DNA of 21,267 bases from Nemertoderma westbladi (GCA_032718475.1 JAUCBJ010006156.1:1-21267); one strand, 5' to 3'; counted from the stretch's first letter, positions 9,053 through 19,653 are shown. A program made the numbers and translations. Notes: generated by a model not told the origin, from the letters alone.

Positions 9053-9883
9053 CTTTGCTGATGACTTAGGAGTACTCTCAGAATCATTAGAGGGAGCCCA
9101 GCGGCTCCTCAGCTCATTAGAACATGCTGCTTCTAGTGTTGGTCTTTTTATTAACTCCAGAAAGACCAAAATTCTGACAGTTAACTTTGAAAGTCCTCAG
9201 CAAGTCTCTGATCGGATGAGCATAAGCTCAAAGGATGGTATGCTTGAGCATGTGGACGACTTCTGTTACCTGGGATCATGGATCCGGAAGTCAGGTGAGG
9301 ACCTTCGAATACGTAAGGGAAAGGCATGGGCAGCCTTGAATAGGCTTTCCAGGATTTGGAAGTCACCTAGAATTAATCGGAAACTTAAGGTCCGATTATT
9401 TAGAGCAGCAGTAGTTCCAGTACTCCTCTACGGGAGTCCATGCTGGGCTCTAACTGCTGAGGACACCAAATCTCTGGATGGCACATTCACAAGAATGCTA
9501 CGCCGGGTACATTGTGTCAAGTACAATGCACACATCTCCAACCAGACACTATATAACATTGGAGGTGTCTCATTGGTTCCCCCAAGCTTGACACTAGAAC
9601 AAAATCGGCTCCGCTTTGCAGGACATTGCTTTCGCCGTGAGGACCAGCCAGTGCATAATCTTGTACTTTGGCAGCCTCATGGAGTGAATAAGCATGGTGG
9701 ACAACCCATGACTTTCTTGAGACGCATCTTAAAGGACACTGGCCTTGAAGATGCGGATGATCTAGCAAATGTCATGGGTGATAGGGAGTTGTGGCGGTGC
9801 GATTTTGTCGATAAGCCGGCACAGCATTCTTAAAAATGCAGCTGCAATGCAGCATGCCGATCCTAGTAGTAGTAGTAGTAGTA
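9053..9883 (+). mobile_element. LINE copy B, 5'-truncated, inserted in satellite
   Basis: A non-LTR retrotransposon fragment that interrupts the 41-bp array. It starts abruptly at the reverse transcriptase FADD motif (9054) and runs through the ORF end (stop 9831-9833). A short 3' UTR (GCAATGCAGCATGCCGATCC) and a tail of about six AGT units follow. Satellite sequence resumes at 9884 almost in register: ACAGG on the left and GGGGTAAAC on the right. Any target-site duplication is therefore at most a few bases. Near-identity with copy C indicates a young family. The clade (CR1, RTE or other) is not assigned. Confidence 0.92.
9054..9833 (+). CDS. LINE reverse transcriptase, C-terminal part
   Basis: An uninterrupted frame of 259 codons that lacks its 5' end. 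It opens with FADD, the YADD-type catalytic box of reverse transcriptase (palm), followed by helix and thumb sequence (SLEGAQRLLSSLE, GLFINSRKTKIL, VDDFCYLGSWI). The RT C-terminal region follows, with LFRAAVVPVLLYGSPCW and TRMLRRV, then the RLRFAGHCFRR...GGQPMTFLRRILKDTG segment widespread in invertebrate non-LTR elements. The first internal ATG is at 9216, but the frame is open from the insertion junction. The N-terminal endonuclease and the fingers are missing, so this copy cannot move on its own. It lies inside satellite DNA with no evident promoter. Confidence 0.88.
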   Translation, partial: FADDLGVLSESLEGAQRLLSSLEHAASSVGLFINSRKTKILTVNFESPQQVSDRMSISSKDGMLEHVDDFCYLGSWIRKSGEDLRIRKGKAWAALNRLSRIWKSPRINRKLKVRLFRAAVVPVLLYGSPCWALTAEDTKSLDGTFTRMLRRVHCVKYNAHISNQTLYNIGGVSLVPPSLTLEQNRLRFAGHCFRREDQPVHNLVLWQPHGVNKHGGQPMTFLRRILKDTGLEDADDLANVMGDRELWRCDFVDKPAQHS

Positions 9884-10562
9884 GGGGTAAACAAACATAA
9901 ATCAAACATGGTCATACAAGAACAGGGGTAAACAAACATAAATCAAACATGGTCAAACAAGAACAGGGGTAAACAAACATAAATCAAACAAGGTCAAACA
10001 AGAACAGGGGTAAACAAACATAAATCAAACAAGGTCAAACAAGAACAGGGGTAAACAAACGTAAATCAAACATGGTCAAACAAGAACAGGGGTAAACAAG
10101 CATAAATCAAACATGGTCAAACAAGAACAGGGGTAAACAAACATAAATCAAACATGGTCAAACAAGAACAGGGGTAAACAAACATAAATCAAACAAGGTC
10201 AAACAAGAACAGGGGTAAACAAACGTAAATCAAACATGGTCAAACAAGAACAGGGGTAAACAAACATAAATCAAACATGGTCAAACAAGAACAGGGGTAA
10301 ACAAACATAAATCAAACATGGTCAAACAAGAACAGGGGTAAACAAACATAAATCAAACATGGTCAAACAAGAACAGGGGTAAACAAACATAAATCAAACA
10401 TGGTCAAACAAGAACAGGGGTAAACAAACATAAATCAAACATGGTCAAACAAGAACAGGGGTAAACAAACATAAATCAAACATGGTCAAACAAGAACAGG
10501 GGTAAACAAACATAAATCAAACATGGTCAAACAAGGTCAAACAAGAACAGGGGTAAACAAAC
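9884..10562 (+). repeat. 41-bp minisatellite, distal block (~16 units)
   Basis: Continuation of the same array beyond LINE copy B, with the same unit and variants (AAGG units, GTAAAT variants of CATAAATC). The last unit has a duplicated GTCAAACAAG and ends at GGGGTAAACAAACTTATC. It was contiguous with the main block before the LINE inserted. Confidence 0.96.
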
Positions 10563-10999
10563 TTATCTGATTTACATATGTAAATTATATACAGGGTTTC
10601 TATACATGCCGTTTAGAGTGGCAATCAATATTGTTTCAGTTTGTACGGAAACAACCCTTACTGGCGGACATCCAGACCATACGGTACAGACCAACTGCGT
10701 GTATCCACTGCCAGATGGGTGGACATGTCGGAGACAAGCTACTCTCACAGTCTCGTAGATTACCGAAATGTATTCCCGAAGTATAGTGCGTGGGATCTCG
10801 TGTTTATTTACCAGTAAATATTAGTAGGTATTACTTTGTTAAACTGCGCTAATAATAATTAATAATATTAAACTTTTGTGTTATAAACATTTCTGTTTTA
10901 TAGGGTATTTATTGTGTTAAATTTGTAATTTGGAGAGAATAATTAATGAGTGTCTGTGTTGATTTTTAGTAACGGACAATACGACAAAGTTACAGTAGG
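10563..10999. other. unique DNA with one exon-like segment
   Basis: Single-copy sequence between the satellite and a SINE head. Apart from the exon-like stretch at 10640-10813 it is AT-rich and no feature is recognised. Confidence 0.4.
10640..10813 (+). CDS. orphan exon-like segment, unknown protein
   Basis: The frame containing TTG at 10641 is open for about 60 codons (stop TAA at 10815). It reads as protein-like sequence: YGNNPYWRTSRPYGTD, then TARWVDMSETSYSHSLVDYR, ending AWDLVFIYQ. It is bounded by a plausible acceptor (TATTGTTTCAG, ending 10639) and a plausible donor (CCA|GTAAAT, GT at 10814). The predicted exon is 174 bp. Its entry phase would accept the open codon left by CapA exon 2, but the residues do not resemble the expected part of that family. 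No family is recognised. A second frame is also open for ~48 codons, so coding status is uncertain. Confidence 0.3.
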
Positions 11000-11082
11000 G
11001 TTGATCAGTGCTGTTTATGGTAATGGTTAGAGCGCCGGACTTCTAATGAGGAGGTCACCGGTTCGATCCCACCTAGACGCCG
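11000..11082 (+). mobile_element. tRNA-Arg-like SINE head
   Basis: A tRNA-like segment. It has an A-box region (TGGTAATGGTTAGAGCGC, from ~11018), an anticodon-loop region with TTCTAA (TCT, Arg-type) and B-box GGTTCGATCC at 11060-11069. The anticodon stem (CCGGA against TGAGG) and the acceptor stem do not pair, so it is not a working tRNA. This is the usual look of a SINE promoter head. The sequence after it, to about 11170, may be the SINE body. Confidence 0.5.
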
Positions 11083-11089
11083 AATGTGT

Positions 11090-11450
11090 GCTCTACAAAA
11101 TAATAATAACGGTGGAATGATGACACACAAAAGGCCGAGTTTTAGCTCTAATAATAATTAGCGCAATGAAAGTAACCCTAACCCGAAGCGAAGTATTTCT
11201 GACCACCTATTCGACTTTATTTTTTTTGTTTCTAAATATGTTTCAGTATTTACGAGAATGTTATTATTAATTTAATTTAATTGCGCCTCGGGAATGGCAT
11301 TAAACCGGTAAAAACATACGTGGTAAATAATAAAAATATAATTAATTGATAAAATAAAAAAAGAGTTAAGAAAGAAAAATCGCATTTAGCTGTTAGACTC
11401 AGCCCAATATGTCAAAGACTTAGCGTTTTGTTTGCAATGTATTAGGTGGT
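11090..11450. other. AT-rich spacer, no gene recognised
   Basis: Possible SINE body at the start, then AT-rich DNA with T and A runs. A single AACCCTAACCC word occurs near 11172, too short to mean anything on its own. No gene seen. Confidence 0.4.
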
Positions 11451-11451
11451 A

Positions 11452-11697
11452 GAGTGCGGCTGGCTCTCCACAGAGCGGCTGGCTCTCCACAGAGCGGCTG
11501 GCTCTCCACAGAGCGGCTGGCTCTCCACAGAGCGGCTGGCTCTCCACAGAGCGGCTGGCTCTCCACAGTGCGGCTGGCTCTCCACAGAGCGGCTGGCTCT
11601 CCACAGAGCGGCTGGCTCTCCACAGAGCGGCTGGCTCTCCACAGTGCGGCTGGCTCTCCACAGAGCGGCTGGCTCTCCACAGAGCGGCTGGCTCTCC
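11452..11697 (+). repeat. 19-bp tandem array (~13 units)
   Basis: About 13 copies of GAGCGGCTGGCTCTCCACA with few differences (GTG for GAG in three units). The unit length is not a multiple of three and no unit contains a stop codon, so several frames on both strands stay open through it. Those open frames are a by-product of the repeat and are not called as genes. Confidence 0.95.
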
Positions 11698-11855
11698 CCC
11701 AAGCAGACATATACAACTTCCCGTATCGTGGGCGTAAAACCGGGTAGTGGCGCAGATTTTGTGGTGGAAACCGTGGACAGAATGTAGTTAATGGAATTGT
11801 GTTAGTACGTGAAAAATGATTTGCTTATATAATCTGAAAACAGATGTTGAATTTT
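11698..11855 (+). other. short unique segment after 19-bp array
   Basis: Directly after the array comes TCTCCCCCAAGCAG, an acceptor-like sequence. A 26-codon open stretch follows (SRIVGVKPGSGADFVVETVD, stop TAG near 11785). It could be a terminal exon, but nothing connects it to a gene and the composition proves nothing. The rest is non-coding. Confidence 0.25.
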
Positions 11856-14433
11856 ATGTTCCAGAAGGGGGCGGCGCTCCCCCCCCCCCCCCCCCCCCCT
11901 TAATGAGATTGCATAAAATTTGAAACAGAGATAGTTTTACTTCCCTCCTCCTTAGCGGGTTAGCCAGAATTGTTATTTTCGATTTCATTCTTTAGCTATA
12001 CAATTGTTTGAAAAAAGTTTCTCCGGCGATATTCACCAGTTACAAAGATAATAATTACAATTTCAAGATAATTTCAAGATCTTGTGACGGTGGCTTTTTG
12101 AGATGTTTGATTAAATAGTATTAAATAATTTTCTAATATTACAGTATTTAATATAATGACAAATATTTAAATTAAATGCCCACTCTAAATTTTTATTGTA
12201 TTTTGTAGAATTGGTGTGGTGGAAACAATTTCGTGAAATGTTACTATTGTACTATAATTCAATTATAATTATAAACATTTATCAGGATTATATTATTAAA
12301 TGTCCGAAGAAAATGATGGGAATGCGAGGATACTAATATTACAGGGAATGGATGTCAGCACTTACATTACCTTACAACCTCGCACTTACTTTACCTTACA
12401 ACCTCACACTTACTTTACCTTACAACCTCGCACTTACATTACCTTACAACATCACACTTACTTTACCTTACAACCTCGCACTTACATTACCTTACAACCT
12501 CACACTTACTTTACCTTACAACCTCGCACTTACATTACCTTACAACCTCGCACTTACTTTACCTTACAACCTCGCACTTACTTTACCTTACAACCTCACA
12601 CTTACTTTACCTTACAACATCACACTTACTTTACCTTACAACCTCGCACTTACATTACCTTACAACCTCACACTTACTTTACCTTACAACCTCGCACTTA
12701 CTTTACCTTACAACCTCGCACTTACTTTACCTTACAACATCACACTTACTTTACCTTACAACCTCGCACTTACATTACCTTACAACCTCACACTTACTTT
12801 ACCTTACAACATCACACTTACTTTACCTTACAACCTCGCACTTACATTACCTTACAACCTCACACTTACTTTACCTTACAACCTCGCACTTACTTTACCT
12901 TACAACCTCGCACTTACTTTACCTTACAACCTCGCACTTACTTTACCTTACAAAATCACACTTACTTTACCTTACAACCTCGCACTTACTTTACCTTACA
13001 ACCTCGCACTTACTTTACCTTACAACATCACACTTACTTTACCTTACAACCTCACACTTACTTTACCTTACAACCTCACACTTACTTTACCTTACAACCT
13101 CGCACTTACTTTACCTTACAACCTCACACTTACTTTACCTTACAACCTCACACTTACTTTACCTTACAACCTCGCACTTACTTCACCTTACAACCTCACA
13201 CTTACTTTACCTAACAGCCTCGCACTTACTTTACCTTACAACCTCGCACTTACTTTACCTTACAACCTCGCACTTACTTTACCTTACAACCTCGCACTTA
13301 CTTTACCTTACAACCTCACACATACTTTACCTAACAACCTCGCACTTACTTTACCTTACAACCTCGCACTTACTTTACCTTACAACCTCGCACTTACTTT
13401 ACCTTACAACCTCGCACTTACTTTACCTTACAACCTCGCACTTACTTTACCTTACAACCTCACACTTACCTTACCTTACAACCTCACACTTACTTTACCT
13501 TACAACCTCGCACTTACTTTACCTTACAACCTCACACTTACTTTACCTTACAACATCGCACTTACTTACCTTACAACCTCACACTTACTTTACCTTACAA
13601 CCTCACACTTACTTTACCTTACAACCTCGCACTTACTTTACCTTACAACCTCACACTTACTTTACCTTACAACCTTGCACTTACTTTACCTTACAACATC
13701 GCACTTACTTTACCTTACAACATCGCACTTACTTTACCTTACAACCTCGCACTTACTTTACCTTACAACCTCACACTTACTTTACCTTACAACCTCGCAC
13801 TTACTTTACCTTACAACCTCACACTTACTTTACCTTACAACCTTGCACTTACTTTACCTTACAACATCGCACTTACTTTACCTTACAACATCGCACTTAC
13901 TTTACCTTACAACCTCGCACTTACTTTACCTTACAACCTCACACTTACTTTACCTTACAACATCGCACTTACTTACCTTACAACCTCACACTTACTTTAC
14001 CTTACAACCTCACACTTACTTTACCTTACAACATCACACTTACTTTACCTTACAACCTCACACTTACTTTACCTTACAACATCGCACTTACTTTACCTTA
14101 CAACATCACACTTACTTTACCTTACAACATCGCACTTACTTTACCTAACAACCTCGCACTTACTTTACCTTACAACAACTTAATACATTGCAATTTGAAA
14201 TTACCATTTTTGGAATCAGCGTGTTGAACTCTATCAAAAAATGCAATCAGTTTGTCTGGGCATTTTTCTTCGTCTAAAAGTTGGTTCAGCCCCACTGCGT
14301 GCAAGGATTCCAAATATGAAACACAATCTGAAATTCGTTGAAAAATAGCTGAGATATGAGAGTTCAAATGTTGCATGGCTATTTTATTCTACAAATAAAA
14401 ATTATTAAATAAAAACACCATATTCTAGAACAT
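11856..14433 (-). mobile_element. inverted-repeat element copy 1, carries 24-bp satellite
   Basis: Read on the minus strand, the element starts with ATGTTCTAGAATATGGT (14433-14417). It ends with the inverse of ATGTTCCAGAA (plus-strand 11856-11866), so both termini carry ATGTTCYAGAA in inverted orientation. Just inside the 3' end is a G21 run (C on the plus strand, 11879-11899). Two blocks align with copy 2. One is the 5' block (CTCAGCTATTT, ATTTGGAATCCTTGCA, CTTTTAG), at 14376-14270 here. The other is the 3' block (TAACTGGTGAA, ATTCTGGCT, GGAGGAGGGA, AACTATCTCTGTT), at 12065-11900 here. Between them this copy alone holds the 24-bp array and ~290 bp of AT-rich DNA. A 68-codon open stretch on the minus strand (14376-14170) is protein-like but is not conserved in frame in copy 2. 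No target-site duplication is evident. Confidence 0.6.
12352..14175 (+). repeat. 24-bp minisatellite (~75 units)
   Basis: About 75 copies of a 24-bp unit consisting of CTTACTTTACC, TTAC and AACCTCGCA. Variants are CGC/CAC, CCT/CAT and TTT/ATT; 23-bp units occur near 13561 and 13968. Because 24 is divisible by three and the unit has no stop in two frames, long open frames arise with eight-residue periods (LTLPYNLA or TYFTLQPR). They lack any other coding evidence and are not called genes. A seven-unit higher-order block is duplicated: the rare CCTTGCAC variant recurs exactly 168 bp apart (13671 and 13839). On the minus strand each unit reads AGGTAAAGTAAGTG, which resembles 5' splice sites. Confidence 0.97.
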
Positions 14434-14540
14434 CTTGTTTTAAGTATGAATATTGAATAGCTTCATAATAGTATAATTAAAGAGGCATTGGATTGTTGCC
14501 CAGCTACGTATGGGATAAACAAAATGTTCCAGAATATGGT
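14417..14540. repeat. head-to-head inverted repeat between element copies
   Basis: ACCATATTCTAGAACAT at 14417-14433 and ATGTTCCAGAATATGGT at 14524-14540 are inverted copies (16 of 17 bases). They mark the 5' ends of two divergent copies of the same element, separated by about 90 bp of AT-rich spacer. The core TTCTAGAA/TTCCAGAA also fits the TTCnnGAA heat-shock-element dyad. That is noted only as a sequence resemblance. Confidence 0.75.
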
Positions 14541-14953
14541 ACAATATTTATTAAATAGAATAGAATAATGACCTGTCTGCAGGTGGGGACCAAATACATG
14601 CAACGTTCGAATGCCCCTACCTATCTCAGCTATTTCCAAACCAAATTCGAATGTTTTTACGTAATATTTGGAATCCTTGCATGGCCAGCTTTTAGTCTAA
14701 CAAATCACTATAAGGTTGAAGAATAATTGCACTGTAACTGGTGAAATATCGATGGAGACGCCTTTTTCAAACACTTCTAGCTAAATAATTTAAGCAAAAC
14801 TAAAAATTCTGGCTCACCCACGGAGGAGGAGGGAGGTGAAACTATCTCTGTTCCAAATTTCATGCAAAAAGAGTTATATAAAAATTTGTGACGGGGGGGG
14901 GGGGGGGGGGGGTGGGTGGCATGTACCAGAATAACTACTATGCTCCAGGACAT
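14524..14953 (+). mobile_element. inverted-repeat element copy 2, short form
   Basis: A copy of the same family in opposite orientation without the satellite. It starts ATGTTCCAGAATATGGT (14524), shares the CTCAGCTATTT/ATTTGGAATCCTTGCA block (about 14635-14702) and the TAACTGGTGAAATATCG to AACTATCTCTGTTCC block (about 14738-14861), then a G20 run at 14893-14912. The 3' end is uncertain; a degenerate inverted terminus (CTCCAGGACAT) ends at about 14953. The segment TATAAGGTTGAAGAATAATT near 14713 sits where copy 1 has its array and resembles the array unit (TTGTAAGGTAAAGTAAGTG). This suggests the array grew from an internal segment. Confidence 0.55.
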
Positions 14954-16668
<1,715 letters not shown>

Positions 16669-18068
16669 ATGCAATAACTTATAATGTAACTGTTTATGGA
16701 CGTTATTTAGTTCGTTATCTTTATAAATAATAAGAAAGTAATGGAAATGGTACCAGAGCAACACATATGTCAATCAAAGTTAATCAAGAGAAAGTTACCC
16801 ATCTTATTGCTGCAAGTATTAGTGACATGGGTCGCCCCATTCAGAATTTATGATAAACCAGAAAGGTAAAAATATAACATTACCTCTAGTAAATCGCGAA
16901 TGAGTTTTGGCGTTTTCCACTGTGTTGTTTTGGTCCCATGTTAACTAATATCGGGTAGTAATTAATATTGAGAATAAAATAACTCATCTTCACAGATAAT
17001 ATCCATGTTTATGTATTTCCAGAGAATTTAAACCCACTTCTACAGTTAATACAAATATATTAAAAAAAATCTATAGACCATTAAAAAGTCAGAAGTAACT
17101 ACAATCCTTATATTGTAAATTATTTAGAATTTGCCTCCTCCTGTGGCTTCATGTTTCATCAATAATAATAATTCGAACTAAGGCGTTTAAATAAAGTTAT
17201 CGGTGTGTTGGCCGTTCTGGGCCTTCAATTTAATGTTTGTTTCCTTAACAACATATATTTAACCTAGCAACAAGGGAACTAGTAGTTGGATTTTCCACAA
17301 ATGTTATGCAAATTGTCATTTCCAATGTCCCGAGTTCGCTCGACACTGTGGGGCGAGCCACGAAGTGAGCGAAGCCTTAGCATAGGGCCCCCTAGATTCT
17401 GGGTTTTGTTAGTTTTAATTTCGCCGGGCCCGAATGCTGTGAAGTGGCCCGGCTGTTCAGACTAGATTTCATATTACCAAATGTTGAGTCAAGGAGGCTT
17501 TTTCGTACAAGCAACAGTCGTGGGGACTTGAAATTTGGCGTCAGCACAGAAGAGCAATCAATATCTAAGATAATTGGTCCATGTACAAATTATTTACCTT
17601 GGCCATGGGCCATGGGCAAAATGAGGTTAATTTGAAAAACGAAAAAAACATGCCAAAATCACTGAGATTAACATTTAGAATTTACACGAAAACTACTTGT
17701 CGTATTGAAGACGTTCTTTCGCCGTTTGAAAGAGCTTGAATGGAAGTCTGAATGGCAGTCTTTAATGGAAGCATTAACGAGTTGTCTGTCGTCATCGTCT
17801 AATAATTAATAACTTTATCATTCCTTGATGAAATTAAACCAAACGTGGCACGTATGGAGTCCGTCAAAAGTTTAGTAAGATTCTGAAGTTGGTCAAAAAT
17901 CAGACAGTCTGTCAGTCGGTACACTGAGTCTCGTGCTGCGCGAAGACCCCACGAACGTGTAGTAGTGATGCAAACAAACCTTTAGTCCATTGACTGTGGG
18001 TTGACTGAACTACTACTTCTACATTTACGAATATAGTTTACGGAGCAACGATAATTTGTTGTACCAGT
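16669..18068. other. intergenic, no gene recognised
   Basis: AT-rich sequence after PSMC5, including its 3' UTR; the first AATAAA on the plus strand is at 16973-16978. A hairpin-forming segment lies at 17423-17453. The open stretch at 17444-17635 shows no recognisable domain. No RNA gene or element boundary was identified. Confidence 0.45.
17423..17453. other. perfect GC-rich hairpin
   Basis: GCCGGGCC (17423-17430) and GGCCCGGC (17446-17453) are exact inverse complements separated by 15 bases. They form a strong 8-bp GC stem in an otherwise AT-rich stretch. The function is unknown; it may be a remnant of a mobile element end. Confidence 0.5.
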
Positions 18069-18616
18069 TCTACTACTACTACTACTAGGATCGGCATGCT
18101 GCATTGCAGCTGCATTTTTAAGAATGCTGTGCCGGCTTGTCAACAAAATTGCACCGCCACAACTCCCTATCACCCATGACATTTGCTAGATCATCCGCAT
18201 CTTTAAGGCCAGTGTCCTTTAAGATGCGTCTCAAGAAAGTCATGGGCTGTCCACCATGCTTATTCACTCCATGAGGCTGCCAAAGTACAAGATTATGCAC
18301 TGGCTGGTCCTCACGGCGAAAGCAATGTCCTGCAAAGCGGAGGCGATTTTGTTCTAGTGTCAAGCTTGAGGGAACCAATGAGACACCTCCAATGTTATAT
18401 AGTGTCTGGTTGGAGATGTGTGCATTGTACTTGACACAATGAACCCGGCGTAGCATTCTTGTGAATGTGCCATCCAGAGATTTGGTGTCCTCAGCAGTTA
18501 GAGCCCAGCATGGACTCCCATAGAGGAGTACTGGAACTACTGCTGCTCTAAATAATCGGACCTTAAGTTTCCGATTAATTCTCGGTGACTTCCAAATCCT
18601 GGAAACCCTATTCAAG
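18069..18616 (-). mobile_element. LINE copy C, 5'-truncated
   Basis: The third 3' fragment of the same LINE family, on the minus strand. It has the same (AGT)n tail (five to six units, 18071-18088), 3' UTR and ORF end as copy B. Homology stops at TTCAAG (18616). AGTTC occurs on both sides (18065-18069 and 18615-18619), compatible with a short target-site duplication. It is very similar to copy B. Confidence 0.9.
18118..18615 (-). CDS. LINE reverse transcriptase, C-terminal fragment
   Basis: An open frame of 165 codons that corresponds to the last two-thirds of the copy B frame and ends at the same position (...DKPAQHS). It keeps LFRAAVVPVLLYGSPCW, TRMLRRV, RLRFAGHCFRR and FLRRILKDTG. Within this overlap it differs from copy B at only a few residues (for example Glu to Lys in DTGLKDADD and Asp to Asn in WRCNF). 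It lacks the catalytic FADD box and everything upstream, so it is a dead-on-arrival fragment that has not yet picked up stops. Confidence 0.85.
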   Translation of the reverse strand: MNRVSRIWKSPRINRKLKVRLFRAAVVPVLLYGSPCWALTAEDTKSLDGTFTRMLRRVHCVKYNAHISNQTLYNIGGVSLVPSSLTLEQNRLRFAGHCFRREDQPVHNLVLWQPHGVNKHGGQPMTFLRRILKDTGLKDADDLANVMGDRELWRCNFVDKPAQHS

Positions 18617-18740
18617 TTCAGTTTTACGCCAAAACTGGAGGTTCCGGGAAAAGTTCAGAGACGAAAGTTCTTGAGTACATAGGTGGGAAATAACGGTATC
18701 CCTATTTAATATCTCGATTGCGTAGCTACACATAAACGAA

Positions 18741-18843
18741 ATGTTACAGGACATTGTGTAAAGGAAAAAACAAACTCCGGCTACATGGGGACATCGGCGG
18801 TGAGTTGTGTTTCAAATTTTAAGTAATAAGATTAAGGGGGGGG
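18741..18843 (+). mobile_element. inverted-repeat element copy 3, short relic
   Basis: It begins ATGTTACAGGACATTGTGTA, resembling the termini of copies 1 and 2, and ends in a G8 run. The 31 bases before and into the G run (18810-18840: TTTCAAATTTTA ... ATTAAGGGGG) match the inverse of copy 1 at 11895-11925 at roughly 26 positions. It appears internally deleted. LINE copy C lies just upstream. Confidence 0.45.
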
Positions 18844-18847
18844 TCCG

Positions 18848-19653
18848 TGTCATCAGAAAACGACAGTGTTACGGCACATAATGTGAATAAAATGAAAAAA
18901 TTGTTAATAATTTCACCAAAATGTTTAATATTTAAATTTATTTCCAATACTGTATATTGTTAACTGTGTATTATTTTTTACAAACGATATCACTATTTAT
19001 TCCCGGTGTGCCGGTAGATAATAACACAATGTATATAAGTTGTGGATGAAACTCTTAGTTCCGACACCATCACTGAGGTTGCTGCAACACTGATCTCTGT
19101 AAGAATCAACCAGATACAACCGATAAACCGACACCAACAACCGATCAATTACTACTGATAGCTGCTGCCTTCTACTTCTAGACTCCTGAGTTACATATTA
19201 TACCGAAACTGAAACTATAATTAATTACAACGTGCGATTTAAGTAACAAATTAATTCGTTAAACATTCTGGGTTTTATTGTATTTTCAATAAATCGATAA
19301 TTTAGATAAAATAAATTAAAGGTAACTGTTGAGATTAAAATTATATGTTCTAGAATATATTATTATTTCCTTGTTAACTATGAGATTTTCAATTTTTTTG
19401 AACTTATGAAGATAATTAATAACCTTTTGTTAATTTACTTTTTTATTTTGTAACATTTGAAACCTGTGAAAATGTTTGGGCCTTTTCTGGTATAAATATG
19501 TATTTAACAGAAAGTAGGTTGAAGTATTTAAATTGTATTTAAACCTCCAACGATAGAGAACCATGAACTTTTATATGCTAACAATAAGTAAAGTAAAAGA
19601 AAACAATAATACAGTTGATATATACGCATTCAATAGTTAGGTCTATAAATAGT
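18848..19653. other. intergenic, no gene recognised
   Basis: AT-rich DNA between the repeats and the 3' end of the FBXO16-like gene. ATGTTCTAGAATAT at about 19347-19360 is identical to the 5' end of inverted-repeat element copy 1 and may be a further relic, but the match does not clearly extend. Nothing else recognised. Confidence 0.4.

Noticed and set aside
3417-10562. CRISPR array
   Set aside because: Units are contiguous with no unique spacers, and the context is an animal genome. It is a minisatellite.
11007-11080. Functional arginine tRNA gene
   Set aside because: The anticodon stem and acceptor stem are mismatched; only the promoter boxes are well kept.
11168-11182. Telomere-like AACCCTAACCC
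   Set aside because: Less than two repeat units, with no neighbouring telomeric sequence.
11386-11787. Five overlapping open frames on both strands over the 19-bp array
   Set aside because: They come from a stop-free tandem repeat read in several frames; all encode the same low-complexity cycle.
12300-14148. Long open frames (304 and 598 codons) through the 24-bp array
   Set aside because: The unit length is a multiple of three and the unit lacks stops, so open frames follow automatically. Single-base-deleted units shift the frame without consequence. There is no domain, no start context and no splice support.
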